64,000 bases of DNA from Sphingobacterium prati (GTDB lineage: Bacteria > Bacteroidota > Bacteroidia > Sphingobacteriales > Sphingobacteriaceae): NCBI RefSeq assembly GCF_013167215.1, contig NZ_JABJWY010000037.1:198050-262049 (forward strand). The letters are read 5' to 3'. The first letter of the stretch is position 1. Each line of letters begins with the position of its first letter. Of this stretch, positions 1 through 7,306 are shown one piece after another. The notes beneath the pieces are model-generated. The model saw only the letters and a program-made list of their open reading frames with translations, did no database searches and was not told the origin of the DNA. Made by a program: the position numbers and the translations under genes.

Positions 1-211
1 GACAACGGAAAGCCGTTATACCCTTAGAAAAAAACAATTTTCTGTTTTCAGATAATTAACTTTAGTTTCTATTTGTATAAGGGAGATGGGATGCTACAAT
101 AGGCCGTTATTCTAACCAAGAAAAAAAAGTAAAAAAATAATAAGGGTAATAGCTACTTGGGATGTCTTAGTAATAAAGTAGATTGTTTAATCAATAGGAT
201 AGAGTTAACCG

Positions 212-745
212 ATGTCGGAAAATAAAGAAAAGAATTTCGAGCAGCTTTTTCGGGCGCATTACAAGGAATTGCATCGTTATGCTTTTAGGTACCTAGGGGA
301 TAGTGATGGGGCCGAGGAGGTCATACAGCAAGTATTTCTGCGATTATGGGAGAAAGATTGGGAAGAGCTGATTCATACTTCACTGAAGGCCTATCTATAC
401 CGTGCCATTTATAATGAAAGCATGAATGCCCTTAAGAAGGAGCAACGTAAGCTTAAATATCAGTCTTATGAACAGCATAGGCAGGGGTGGGAACCAGCTG
501 TAGATGAAAGCAGCAAGGACCTCGATAAAAAGTTAAGGGTGGCACTTTCTGGTTTGCCTGAAAAGAGTAGGACTGTATTTGAATTGAGCCGTTTTCAGGA
601 GATGAAATATAAGGATATCGCAGCAACATTAGACCTGTCGATAAAAACAGTGGAAGGACATATGAGCAAGGCTTTGCGTCACTTACGTATTGAGCTTATG
701 GACTATTTGACGTTGATTATTTTCTATATCATCTATATACTATGA
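212..745 (+). CDS. ECF-type RNA polymerase sigma factor (FecI-like)
   Basis: A 177-residue extracytoplasmic-function sigma factor that would direct RNA polymerase to a small regulon under control of the FecR protein encoded next. Region 2 is visible at about residues 10-75 (LFRAHYKELHRYAFRYLGD, then AEEVIQQVFLRLWEK) and region 4 at about 105-160 (LPEKSRTVFELSRF, then a helix-turn-helix with DIAATLDLSIKTVEGHMSKAL). The C-terminus is a hydrophobic tail rich in Leu, Ile, Phe and Tyr, a feature often seen in Bacteroidota sigma factors. The stop codon overlaps the ATG of the FecR gene (ATGA), so translation is probably coupled. The ATG start fits the usual family length. Confidence 0.93.
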   Translation: MSENKEKNFEQLFRAHYKELHRYAFRYLGDSDGAEEVIQQVFLRLWEKDWEELIHTSLKAYLYRAIYNESMNALKKEQRKLKYQSYEQHRQGWEPAVDESSKDLDKKLRVALSGLPEKSRTVFELSRFQEMKYKDIAATLDLSIKTVEGHMSKALRHLRIELMDYLTLIIFYIIYIL

Positions 746-1013
746 ATAAGGAATTACTGGAAAGATATATCGTTGGGAATACCAATGAAGCAGAGAATAA
801 TAGGGTACAAGGTTGGTTGGATGAACATCCTGAGAACCGGGCCGAATACCAAAAAATGAAAAATGTATTTCTATCTTATCTATATGCGATGAATAAGGAA
901 TTGTTAGAAAGATATATGGTTGGGGAAACGAATGAAGCCGAGCGTATGATCGTAGAGGAATGGTTGGAAAATGATGCTAATAATAGGGAGGCATATTTGC
1001 AAATGAAAAAGTT
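720..1013 (+). repeat. 147-bp imperfect tandem duplication spanning the sigma/FecR junction
   Basis: Two consecutive units of about 147 bp (roughly 720-866 and 867-1013) align with an exact offset of 147 bases. Each contains the same junction sequence (TTTCTAT, then ATCTATAT, then ATGAATAAGGAA), so the duplicated block includes the last codons of the sigma gene and the first 40-odd codons of the anti-sigma gene. Because 147 is a multiple of three, the FecR frame stays open. The copies have diverged visibly, so the event is not recent. Confidence 0.85.
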
Positions 1014-1869
1014 ATGGGATAGCTTACCCAAACCCCTGGAGGTGCCAGAAGTGGATGTGGATAAGGCTTGGACTGAATTTAAGATCGCTAGGGACCGGAG
1101 AGCTTCGGAACTTACCGGAATCTCCAAAAAGAAGACAAGAATCATTCATTGGAATTGGTGGGCTGCAGCAGGTATTTTGCTTATCTGCATGTTCGGATTC
1201 TACGTGTTTGACCGTTCACAACGGGAGGAAATACATTTTATAACCCAAGACGGTGTACGTCAGGATTCACTACCTGATGGGTCGATGGTAACACTCAACA
1301 GAAATAGTGAATTAGCCTATTCAAGGACATGGAGCAATAAAAATAGGAATGTTGAATTAGCGAGAGGAGAAGTGTTCTTTCAGGTGCATAAAGATAAAAA
1401 GCATCCTTTTGTGATAGCAACAGGCAATACGAAGATTACCGTACTGGGAACGAGCTTTAATGTGCGTCGCATTCCGGATGCAACAGAGATTATTGTCGCT
1501 ACAGGTTTGGTTAAGATAGCTTATGCAGATAAAGAGATCTTGCTGCGACCTGAACAGATGGTAACGATTAGGGATACAGACACCATGAGGGTTGAGAAGA
1601 AGCCTGTTCAGGATAAATATTATAAATACTATGTAGACAGTAAGTTTAATTTCGTGAATACACCATTAAAGGATGTCGTTCAGCTGCTTAACCGTGCCTA
1701 TGACTATAGGGTTATTATAGATGATCCTGCTCTTGAAAAAATACCATATACAGCCGAATTTGAAAAGAATAGTTTGGCAGAAATACTCAAGGTGATGGCA
1801 AAGAGCTTGGATTTAAAGGTCGAGGTCGAAGGCAGGGAAATTCACTTGATAAATATTCAAAAGCGCTAA
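742..1869 (+). CDS. FecR-family anti-sigma factor with duplicated N-terminal domain
   Basis: Inner-membrane anti-sigma factor for the preceding sigma gene. It has an N-terminal cytoplasmic sigma-binding part, a Trp-flanked transmembrane segment at about residues 135-155, a periplasmic FecR domain at about 165-270 (DGSMVTLNRNSELAYS; TVLGTSFNVRR) and a C-terminal DUF4974 module (VNTPLKDVVQLLNRAYDY). It is unusual in that the N-terminal segment occurs twice: residues 1-49 and 50-98 both start MNKELLERY and continue with a [VG]xTNEAE motif. An in-frame ATG at 889 would give a normal single-copy protein, so that could be the ancestral or an alternative start. The family and partner are confident; which start is used is not known. 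Confidence 0.92.
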   Translation: MNKELLERYIVGNTNEAENNRVQGWLDEHPENRAEYQKMKNVFLSYLYAMNKELLERYMVGETNEAERMIVEEWLENDANNREAYLQMKKLWDSLPKPLEVPEVDVDKAWTEFKIARDRRASELTGISKKKTRIIHWNWWAAAGILLICMFGFYVFDRSQREEIHFITQDGVRQDSLPDGSMVTLNRNSELAYSRTWSNKNRNVELARGEVFFQVHKDKKHPFVIATGNTKITVLGTSFNVRRIPDATEIIVATGLVKIAYADKEILLRPEQMVTIRDTDTMRVEKKPVQDKYYKYYVDSKFNFVNTPLKDVVQLLNRAYDYRVIIDDPALEKIPYTAEFEKNSLAEILKVMAKSLDLKVEVEGREIHLINIQKR

Positions 1870-1870
1870 T

Positions 1871-3598
1871 ATGTCTCCGAAACAACATCGTATAAAAAAC
1901 GTCATGATATTATTTTTTAGCAATCGAATCAGATTATATATCCTATTTACACTGCTATGCTCCTTTCAATGGGGGCTAGCGCAGCATAAGCTCGCCGACG
2001 AGGTGCAGATGCCTGCTTTTTCAAAAACTACGGTCGGCGAAGTCTTTCAGCTATTAAAGGAACGGCAAGACGTCTTGTTTTCTTTTAATGGAAACATTTT
2101 ACAGATGGATAGTATCATTTCTCCGAAGGCATTTAAGGGAAACTTGTATGACTATCTCGATGGGATTTTGGGCAAAGAATATAGCTTTAAAGAACTTGGA
2201 AAACATATCATCGTCCAGTATACGCCACAGCGTATGTCTGTAGATTTTGAAGTGCAGACCCCGGGAAAAAATAAAGTCGTTATCACCGGTTATATCAAAA
2301 ATATCCGGACCAACAACCCGATTTCCAATGCAAGCATTTTTGACCGAAGTGCTTTGCTCTCTACTTTGACGGACAAGAACGGTTATTTTGAATTGGATGT
2401 CAAGAAAAAGAATAGTCTGATCGCTGTTAATGTGAGCAAGGAAATGTTTCGTGATACTAGTGTGATGGTTATCTTTCCTATTGAAGCGCAGGTTGGAGGT
2501 AAAAAGAAACGCGAATATGGTTATTTTGAGGGTTATGAGGAAGATCATGGTCTTTATAAGTCATTTTTCGGAAGGGTCTTTTTGTCTCCTGCACAACGGA
2601 TTCAGAGTATGAACCTTGGCGGTATGTTTTTATATAGCCCTTATCAAATATCCATGACACCGGGATTAAGTTCGCATGGCTTTATACGGTCCCAGATAGT
2701 CAATAAATTTTCATTAAATATTATCGGCGGAGCGACAGCCGGTGTGAAAGGTGTGGAACTGGGTGGGGTATTCAATATCAACCAATATAATATGCAGGGC
2801 TTTCAAGTGGCTGGGGTATTCAATACGGTTGGTGGAAATGTAAGCGGAGTACAATTAGCGGGGGTAGGGAATCGGGTTTTTGGGATTTCAAAGGGAGTTC
2901 AGATAGCGGGTGTATTGAACAAGGTCGATACCGTTCGAGGTGTCCAAATAGCCGGAATTGCAAATACAGCACGACAGGCAGCGGGGACGACGCAATTAGC
3001 AGGGGTATTGAATAATAGTAGCGACGATGCGGGTATTCAAATTGCGGGAATTGCGAATAGGGCCAAAAAGGTTAAAGGGTTTCAGCTCGCGGGAATTGTT
3101 AATATCGCTGACAGCAGCGATTATCCAGTTGGCTTATTGAATTTTATCAAAAATGGAGAAAAAAATCTATCGTTGTTAATAGATGATGAAAATTATCTCG
3201 GGCTACAGTTTCGTTCAGGAGGACGGGTACTCTACAGTATATTGGGAGCTGGGGTAGCTCTTGTTGATGATGGTCCCTCTAAATATGCTTTTGAAGCAGG
3301 GTTGGGGGCGTTGTTACTGAATAGATCTAAGTTTGCGCTTCGCGCAGAAATTACGACACGCAATCATCTAACAGATAAATTTAAACTGTTGGATAATCAT
3401 CAATCTTCTTTGCGTATTATCCCAGCCTATAAACTGACCGATGCCTTGTCCATATTTGTAGCACCAAGTTTCAATTATGCTGAACGGGATGAGAATACTG
3501 TACCTATTGGTGGTACTCGTTGGAAAGCTTGGGGAAGAGACCATACAAGAAATACATTTTACGGTGGTGGAATAGCTGGCCTAATGCTAAAATTATAA
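1871..3598 (+). CDS. STN and carboxypeptidase-regulatory domain protein with LA_2272-type surface repeats
   Basis: A 575-residue exported protein: signal peptide (residues 1-38, ending WGLAQ), an STN-like signalling domain at about 45-120, a CarboxypepD_reg-like beta-sandwich at about 135-205 (VVITGYIKNIRTNNPISNAS), then a region at about 285-420 with eight or so repeats of the form G[VF]Q[LIV]AG[VI]xN every 18-21 residues, resembling LA_2272 surface repeats. It ends in beta-strand-like sequence. STN domains normally sit in TonB receptors and contact FecR; here no plug or TonB barrel follows. The gene begins one base after the FecR stop, so it probably is the surface sensor or output of this sigma/anti-sigma pair. 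Domain calls are solid; the role is inferred. Confidence 0.8.
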   Translation: MSPKQHRIKNVMILFFSNRIRLYILFTLLCSFQWGLAQHKLADEVQMPAFSKTTVGEVFQLLKERQDVLFSFNGNILQMDSIISPKAFKGNLYDYLDGILGKEYSFKELGKHIIVQYTPQRMSVDFEVQTPGKNKVVITGYIKNIRTNNPISNASIFDRSALLSTLTDKNGYFELDVKKKNSLIAVNVSKEMFRDTSVMVIFPIEAQVGGKKKREYGYFEGYEEDHGLYKSFFGRVFLSPAQRIQSMNLGGMFLYSPYQISMTPGLSSHGFIRSQIVNKFSLNIIGGATAGVKGVELGGVFNINQYNMQGFQVAGVFNTVGGNVSGVQLAGVGNRVFGISKGVQIAGVLNKVDTVRGVQIAGIANTARQAAGTTQLAGVLNNSSDDAGIQIAGIANRAKKVKGFQLAGIVNIADSSDYPVGLLNFIKNGEKNLSLLIDDENYLGLQFRSGGRVLYSILGAGVALVDDGPSKYAFEAGLGALLLNRSKFALRAEITTRNHLTDKFKLLDNHQSSLRIIPAYKLTDALSIFVAPSFNYAERDENTVPIGGTRWKAWGRDHTRNTFYGGGIAGLMLKL

Positions 3599-3660
3599 AA
3601 TTAAAACTATTTGAGCTAGTCAGCTGTTATATAGATAGCTTTTAAACATTTAACATTTTA

Positions 3661-3699
3661 CATAAGCGCCCTTGGTTATTACAACAAAGGGCGCTTATG
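3661..3699. terminator. Bidirectional hairpin between convergent genes
   Basis: Inverted repeat CATAAGCGCCCTT / AAGGGCGCTTATG with a 12-13 base loop, followed by CTTTT. It lies between the plus-strand STN protein and the minus-strand J-domain gene and can serve both. Confidence 0.75.
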
Positions 3700-3763
3700 C
3701 TTTTAGCCAGTATGCGGTCAATAGACCCGTCTATATAGTGTACGTATGAAATTTACGTTTTTA

Positions 3764-4216
3764 TTATGCGACAACCGTGGATGTTTTCAGCACATTCCGA
3801 TAAGGATAGGAATGAAAAACATGTCTACGCGCAAATCGTCCTAAAGAATCTGCATTGACAAATTTTACATAATCATTTCGTTGGACACCAAAGTATTCGT
3901 ATTGACTGCCATCGTGAAAGGTGATCGTCAATATTTGGGCTTTCCAATCAATATCCTGAATACCCGAATTCGTAATTGTTTCTGTATAAATGGGCAATTG
4001 TTGTTCAATAGTTTCTGGGCAGATGCTTACCAAAAAATGATAAGCTTCGATCATTTCTACACTCTTTTGTTCAGCAGCCAAACGACCTTCTTCGTCATTG
4101 ACAAATTTATCCGGATGACATTCTTTCATTATCGTCCGATAGGTGGATTTTAGGGTCTTAAGATCCGCTGATTTATCCACATTTAACAACTTTCGGTAGT
4201 CGGCAATTTTTTTCAT
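3764..4216 (-). CDS. J-domain protein with C-terminal KTSC domain
   Basis: A 150-residue protein with an N-terminal J domain (about residues 4-65; HPD motif in KECHPDKFV) and a C-terminal KTSC domain (about 90-140; DGSQYEYFGVQRNDYVKFVNA, FARRHVFHSYPY). J domains stimulate the ATPase of DnaK-type Hsp70; KTSC is a small domain of unknown role often found near nucleic-acid enzymes. There is no Gly/Phe region, zinc finger or membrane segment, so it is not DnaJ itself but a specialised cochaperone. The start is an ATG that places the J domain at the N-terminus. Its client is unknown. Confidence 0.85.
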   Translation of the reverse strand: MKKIADYRKLLNVDKSADLKTLKSTYRTIMKECHPDKFVNDEEGRLAAEQKSVEMIEAYHFLVSICPETIEQQLPIYTETITNSGIQDIDWKAQILTITFHDGSQYEYFGVQRNDYVKFVNADSLGRFARRHVFHSYPYRNVLKTSTVVA

Positions 4217-4270
4217 GGCTGCAAAGATATGCTTAATAATCAGATTATTTGCATTAACATGGAAATAAGG

Positions 4271-4492
4271 TTATTTTTTGCCCAAGGTTTTGACATAGAG
4301 CTGTTCAACCTTCTCACGCGCCCAAGGCGTTTTCCGTAGAAAAGTTAAAGAGGATTTTATACTCGGGTTTTCATTGAAACATCGGATGGCTATCCTTTGT
4401 CCAAGTTCTTCCCACCCATAATAGTCTACGAGATACGTGATGATAGTATCTAATCGTTTCCCGTGTAATGGATTATTGACTTGTTCTTGCAT
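4271..4492 (-). CDS. VF530-family (DUF2132) small protein
   Basis: A 73-residue protein that matches the VF530 family nearly end to end: NPLHG near the N-terminus, YLVDYYGWEELGQRI, IRCFNENPSIKSSLTFLRKT and PWAREKVEQLY. Family members are small helical proteins with a fold suggestive of DNA binding, but no molecular role is established. It lies upstream of the J-domain gene on the same strand, 54 bp away, and could share its transcript. Confidence 0.9.
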   Translation of the reverse strand: MQEQVNNPLHGKRLDTIITYLVDYYGWEELGQRIAIRCFNENPSIKSSLTFLRKTPWAREKVEQLYVKTLGKK

Positions 4493-4576
4493 GTTGTAAA
4501 GTTAGTAATCTTTGCACATTTAATATGATTTTTATTCCATTGCTATAGCCCTATAGATGGATTCAATAGCGTTTAA

Positions 4577-5095
4577 TTAGGATTTCTTGAGCTGTTCTGC
4601 AAGGGCATCAAGTTCTTGATCGAGCTTCTCGTCCCAGATATTTCCCACTGCGTCTAATTTTCCTTTTACCCCCTGGATAAGCAAGTTTTTTCTAGGATCA
4701 AGCGGTGCTCCAAGTCCCTGCATGATCCGCTGTAATTCGGCATGCCCCGTTTCGCCTTGTGCAGACGCGGTAATAATGGAGACGGGTTTGTCTGTAAAAA
4801 TAGTAGTCGCAGCGCACCATTCAAACAAATTTTTCAATCCACTGGGTACACTGAAAATATACTCTGGGCTGCTGATCAATACGAGATCCGCATCCTGGAT
4901 GACCTGACGTAGCGCAATGATTTCTATTGGTGGCTGGGAGGTGCTTTCCTCTGGGTCAAAATGCGGCAGTTCTTTTAAGCGGTCAAAGAGCACAAGATTA
5001 ATCTCTGGATTTAACTTGTGTTGAAGATGACGTACAATCTGATGATTGGATGAATGTTCGCTTGCGCTGCCTATTATCGCAAATATGGTTTTCAT
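4577..5095 (-). CDS. NADPH-dependent FMN reductase-family flavoprotein
   Basis: A 172-residue flavodoxin-fold protein. The N-terminal strand and FMN phosphate-binding loop are visible (IFAIIGSASEHSSNHQIVRHL), then DADLVLISSPEYIFSVPSGLKNLFEW, the conserved P-E-Y/P-S-xx-K-N/W signature of the NADPH-dependent FMN reductase family (quinone or azo reductase relatives). It probably reduces FMN or quinones in the cytosol using NAD(P)H. It is transcribed alone, divergent from the following sigma gene. The substrate cannot be told from sequence. Confidence 0.87.
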   Translation of the reverse strand: MKTIFAIIGSASEHSSNHQIVRHLQHKLNPEINLVLFDRLKELPHFDPEESTSQPPIEIIALRQVIQDADLVLISSPEYIFSVPSGLKNLFEWCAATTIFTDKPVSIITASAQGETGHAELQRIMQGLGAPLDPRKNLLIQGVKGKLDAVGNIWDEKLDQELDALAEQLKKS

Positions 5096-5305
5096 TGAAT
5101 ATATTTACTTGAAGGCCCAAAGGCCCAACATTGTTTAATCAATTTATTTACACGCTATGCGAGTTGCGTCGTGTAAGATTTGAAGCGGCTAATTTACGAT
5201 AATGGATCTAAAACAATACAGAAAAATACGGTAATTATAATTTTAGACGATATACAAACACTATACTTAAAGATAAAAACTTTTTCCTTTTACCGATTAA
5301 GTTTA

Positions 5306-5313
5306 TACTTTTG
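5306..5313 (+). promoter_or_regulatory. Candidate promoter -7 element for the sigma-FecR-SusC operon
   Basis: TACTTTTG matches the Bacteroidota -7 consensus TAnnTTTG and lies 47 bases before the sigma-factor start. A T-rich stretch sits where the -33 element is expected, but without a clear TTG. Confidence 0.5.
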
Positions 5314-5359
5314 GAAATAAGGACTTGTATTAGCTTAAATACGGATTATATGCTTTGTT

Positions 5360-5917
5360 ATGAGAAATAAAATGGGGTACCGTTTGTTGTGGGAGCGTAT
5401 TCGTACGGGTGATGAGGCCGCGTTTTTTGATCTTTATGCGGCACTTTACCAAGAGCTTGTTAATTTTGGAATCCGGACCTGTGGTGACAGTGACCTAGCA
5501 AGTGAGGCTACCGACCAGGTTTTTGTCAAGATTTGGGAGAAAAGAACACAGCTCGAACGCGTCGAAAATGTACAGTCCTATCTCATTACCTTTCTAAAAA
5601 GACGTATTCTGCGTCTGATCGAAAAGCAGCATAAAATTAATACGGCACTTCAGAACGTCAAAGCAGAAGATGAATGGATCGAGATGCCATACGACGAGTT
5701 TGTGATCAAAGTACAGACCAATGAGATTATTCAGATCCGTTTAAAAGAAGCGTTGGAAAAGTTGTCTTTTCGCCAGAAGCAATTGGTCAATCTAAAGTTT
5801 TTTGAAGGCTATTCTTACGAAAAGATTTCGGAAACTACGCAGATGTCTGTCAAGACGGCTTACAATACGCTTTATGACGCATTGAAAATCTTGCGGCAAG
5901 AGCTAAAGGATATTTAA
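5360..5917 (+). CDS. ECF-type RNA polymerase sigma factor (FecI-like)
   Basis: A 185-residue sigma factor with region 2 (about residues 8-80; LYAALYQELVNFGIR, then ASEATDQVFVKIWEKR) and region 4 (about 130-182; LSFRQKQLVNLKFFEGYSYEKISE, with HTH TTQMSVKTAYNTLYDALK). It starts a sigma-FecR-SusC-SusD locus, so it is expected to act when the SusC receptor binds its ligand and signals through the FecR protein at 6101. The gap of 183 bp to FecR is larger than in the first pair and holds no other gene. A second ATG at 5372 would also give a plausible protein. Confidence 0.92.
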   Translation: MRNKMGYRLLWERIRTGDEAAFFDLYAALYQELVNFGIRTCGDSDLASEATDQVFVKIWEKRTQLERVENVQSYLITFLKRRILRLIEKQHKINTALQNVKAEDEWIEMPYDEFVIKVQTNEIIQIRLKEALEKLSFRQKQLVNLKFFEGYSYEKISETTQMSVKTAYNTLYDALKILRQELKDI

Positions 5918-6100
5918 TACTATTGACTACAAGAGCTGGTGCATGTAAGGCATTTGTCAGTTACTGAATAGCATATCTCTGATTTTAATATCGCTTTAGA
6001 ATAAAATAAAGTACTGGTAATTAATGTTTTGTGAAATATATTGTTTTTTTCTTAGGAAAAAGGTCTCATCATGGGCACTATAAGATAAATACCCATTAGA

Positions 6101-7204
6101 ATGAGCCAAAAAGATTATAAGCAGTTAGAAGATTTTTTGATTGACGATACTTTTCAAAAGTATTGTTCCGGAGAAGATAAAAACTGCATTCTTTACTGGC
6201 AACAATACAGCTTAAATCATCCAGACCAGGCTGAAATGATCTTAAAAGCTAAACGTCTTTACCAAATATTGGTTGGAAATCGAAAATCTGTCCATGAGCA
6301 AATGGAAAGATTGAAGACTGATCTTCAAAAAGTTCCCGTTGAATCCTTACCTATCCGTCGAATAACCTGGCAAAAATGGGTTGCTATTGCTGCGGTATTG
6401 GTTGCTTTAGTGGCTGGCGGCGTATGGTATTATACGCTTCCAACAAATGATAGCATTCCTCAAGCAATGGTTAATATTGGCCAGGTTTATCAGACAGGAA
6501 AGGGCGAGAAGAAGACCTTTGAGTTGATTGATGGTAGTACTGTTACCTTAAACTCTGCAAGCAAATTGGACGTATCTTCGGATTTTAACAGCGAGTTGCG
6601 CTTAGTGAGGTTGGTTGGTGAAGGGTATTTTCAGGTAGCAAAAAATACGGAAAAGCCATTTATGGTGCAGGCTGCTGATTTTGATATCAAAGTTTTGGGC
6701 ACTACTTTCAATGTGAAAAGTTATCCCGAAGAACCCACGGCAGAAGCGGTATTGGTGGAAGGATCGATTGAGATGAAAAGCAAAGGGCTTCGGGAGAACT
6801 CCATTGTTATTAAGCCAAATCAGAAAATTACCATATTTAAAAACCAAGATGAGGTTCTAGTCAATACAAATAAAGGAAATAAACCAACCCTCAGTAAATT
6901 ACCTATTAAAGAAATCGCCATTGAAAATATTGCGGCGACGGAGTCCAATACTGCCGAAATACCCGATATCGCCTGGAAGGAAAATAGATTGGAAATTATG
7001 GACCAAGATTTCGAATCTTTACGCCGGACGCTGGAACGTTGGTATGATGTGGATATTGAGCTCCAAGGCGAACAATTAAAAAGATATCGCTTTACTGCAA
7101 CCTTTAGTAAAGAAAATATTGAGCAGGTACTGAGTGCTTTACAAAAAGTTGAACCTTTTAAATTTGAATTATATGAGAAAAAAATAACGATCTCTGAAAA
7201 ATAA
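6101..7204 (+). CDS. FecR-family anti-sigma factor
   Basis: A 367-residue FecR protein: cytoplasmic N-terminus of about 85 residues, one membrane segment at about 86-108 (KWVAIAAVLVALVAGGVWYY), periplasmic FecR domain at about 125-240 (LIDGSTVTLNSASKLDVSSD; IKVLGTTFNVKSYPEE) and a C-terminal DUF4974 module (IAWKENRLEIMDQDFESLRR). It would hold the sigma factor encoded at 5360 and receive the signal from the STN domain of the SusC protein encoded at 7307. The N-terminus is single-copy here, unlike the FecR protein at 742. Confidence 0.93.
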   Translation: MSQKDYKQLEDFLIDDTFQKYCSGEDKNCILYWQQYSLNHPDQAEMILKAKRLYQILVGNRKSVHEQMERLKTDLQKVPVESLPIRRITWQKWVAIAAVLVALVAGGVWYYTLPTNDSIPQAMVNIGQVYQTGKGEKKTFELIDGSTVTLNSASKLDVSSDFNSELRLVRLVGEGYFQVAKNTEKPFMVQAADFDIKVLGTTFNVKSYPEEPTAEAVLVEGSIEMKSKGLRENSIVIKPNQKITIFKNQDEVLVNTNKGNKPTLSKLPIKEIAIENIAATESNTAEIPDIAWKENRLEIMDQDFESLRRTLERWYDVDIELQGEQLKRYRFTATFSKENIEQVLSALQKVEPFKFELYEKKITISEK

Positions 7205-7230
7205 AAGGATGGTGGACCAACACCATCCTT
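7205..7230 (+). promoter_or_regulatory. Intercistronic hairpin between FecR and SusC genes
   Basis: A perfect 10-bp inverted repeat, AAGGATGGTG / CACCATCCTT with a GACCAA loop, directly after the FecR stop. No U-tract follows, so it is more likely an mRNA stability or attenuation element than a full terminator. It could set the different levels of regulator and receptor. Confidence 0.55.
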
Positions 7231-7306
7231 CATTGAAAAAATGATTAACCAAAAGCAGCAACATTGGGGCGTGCTGCTTAACATTAATTTTAACCAACAC
7301 TAAAAT

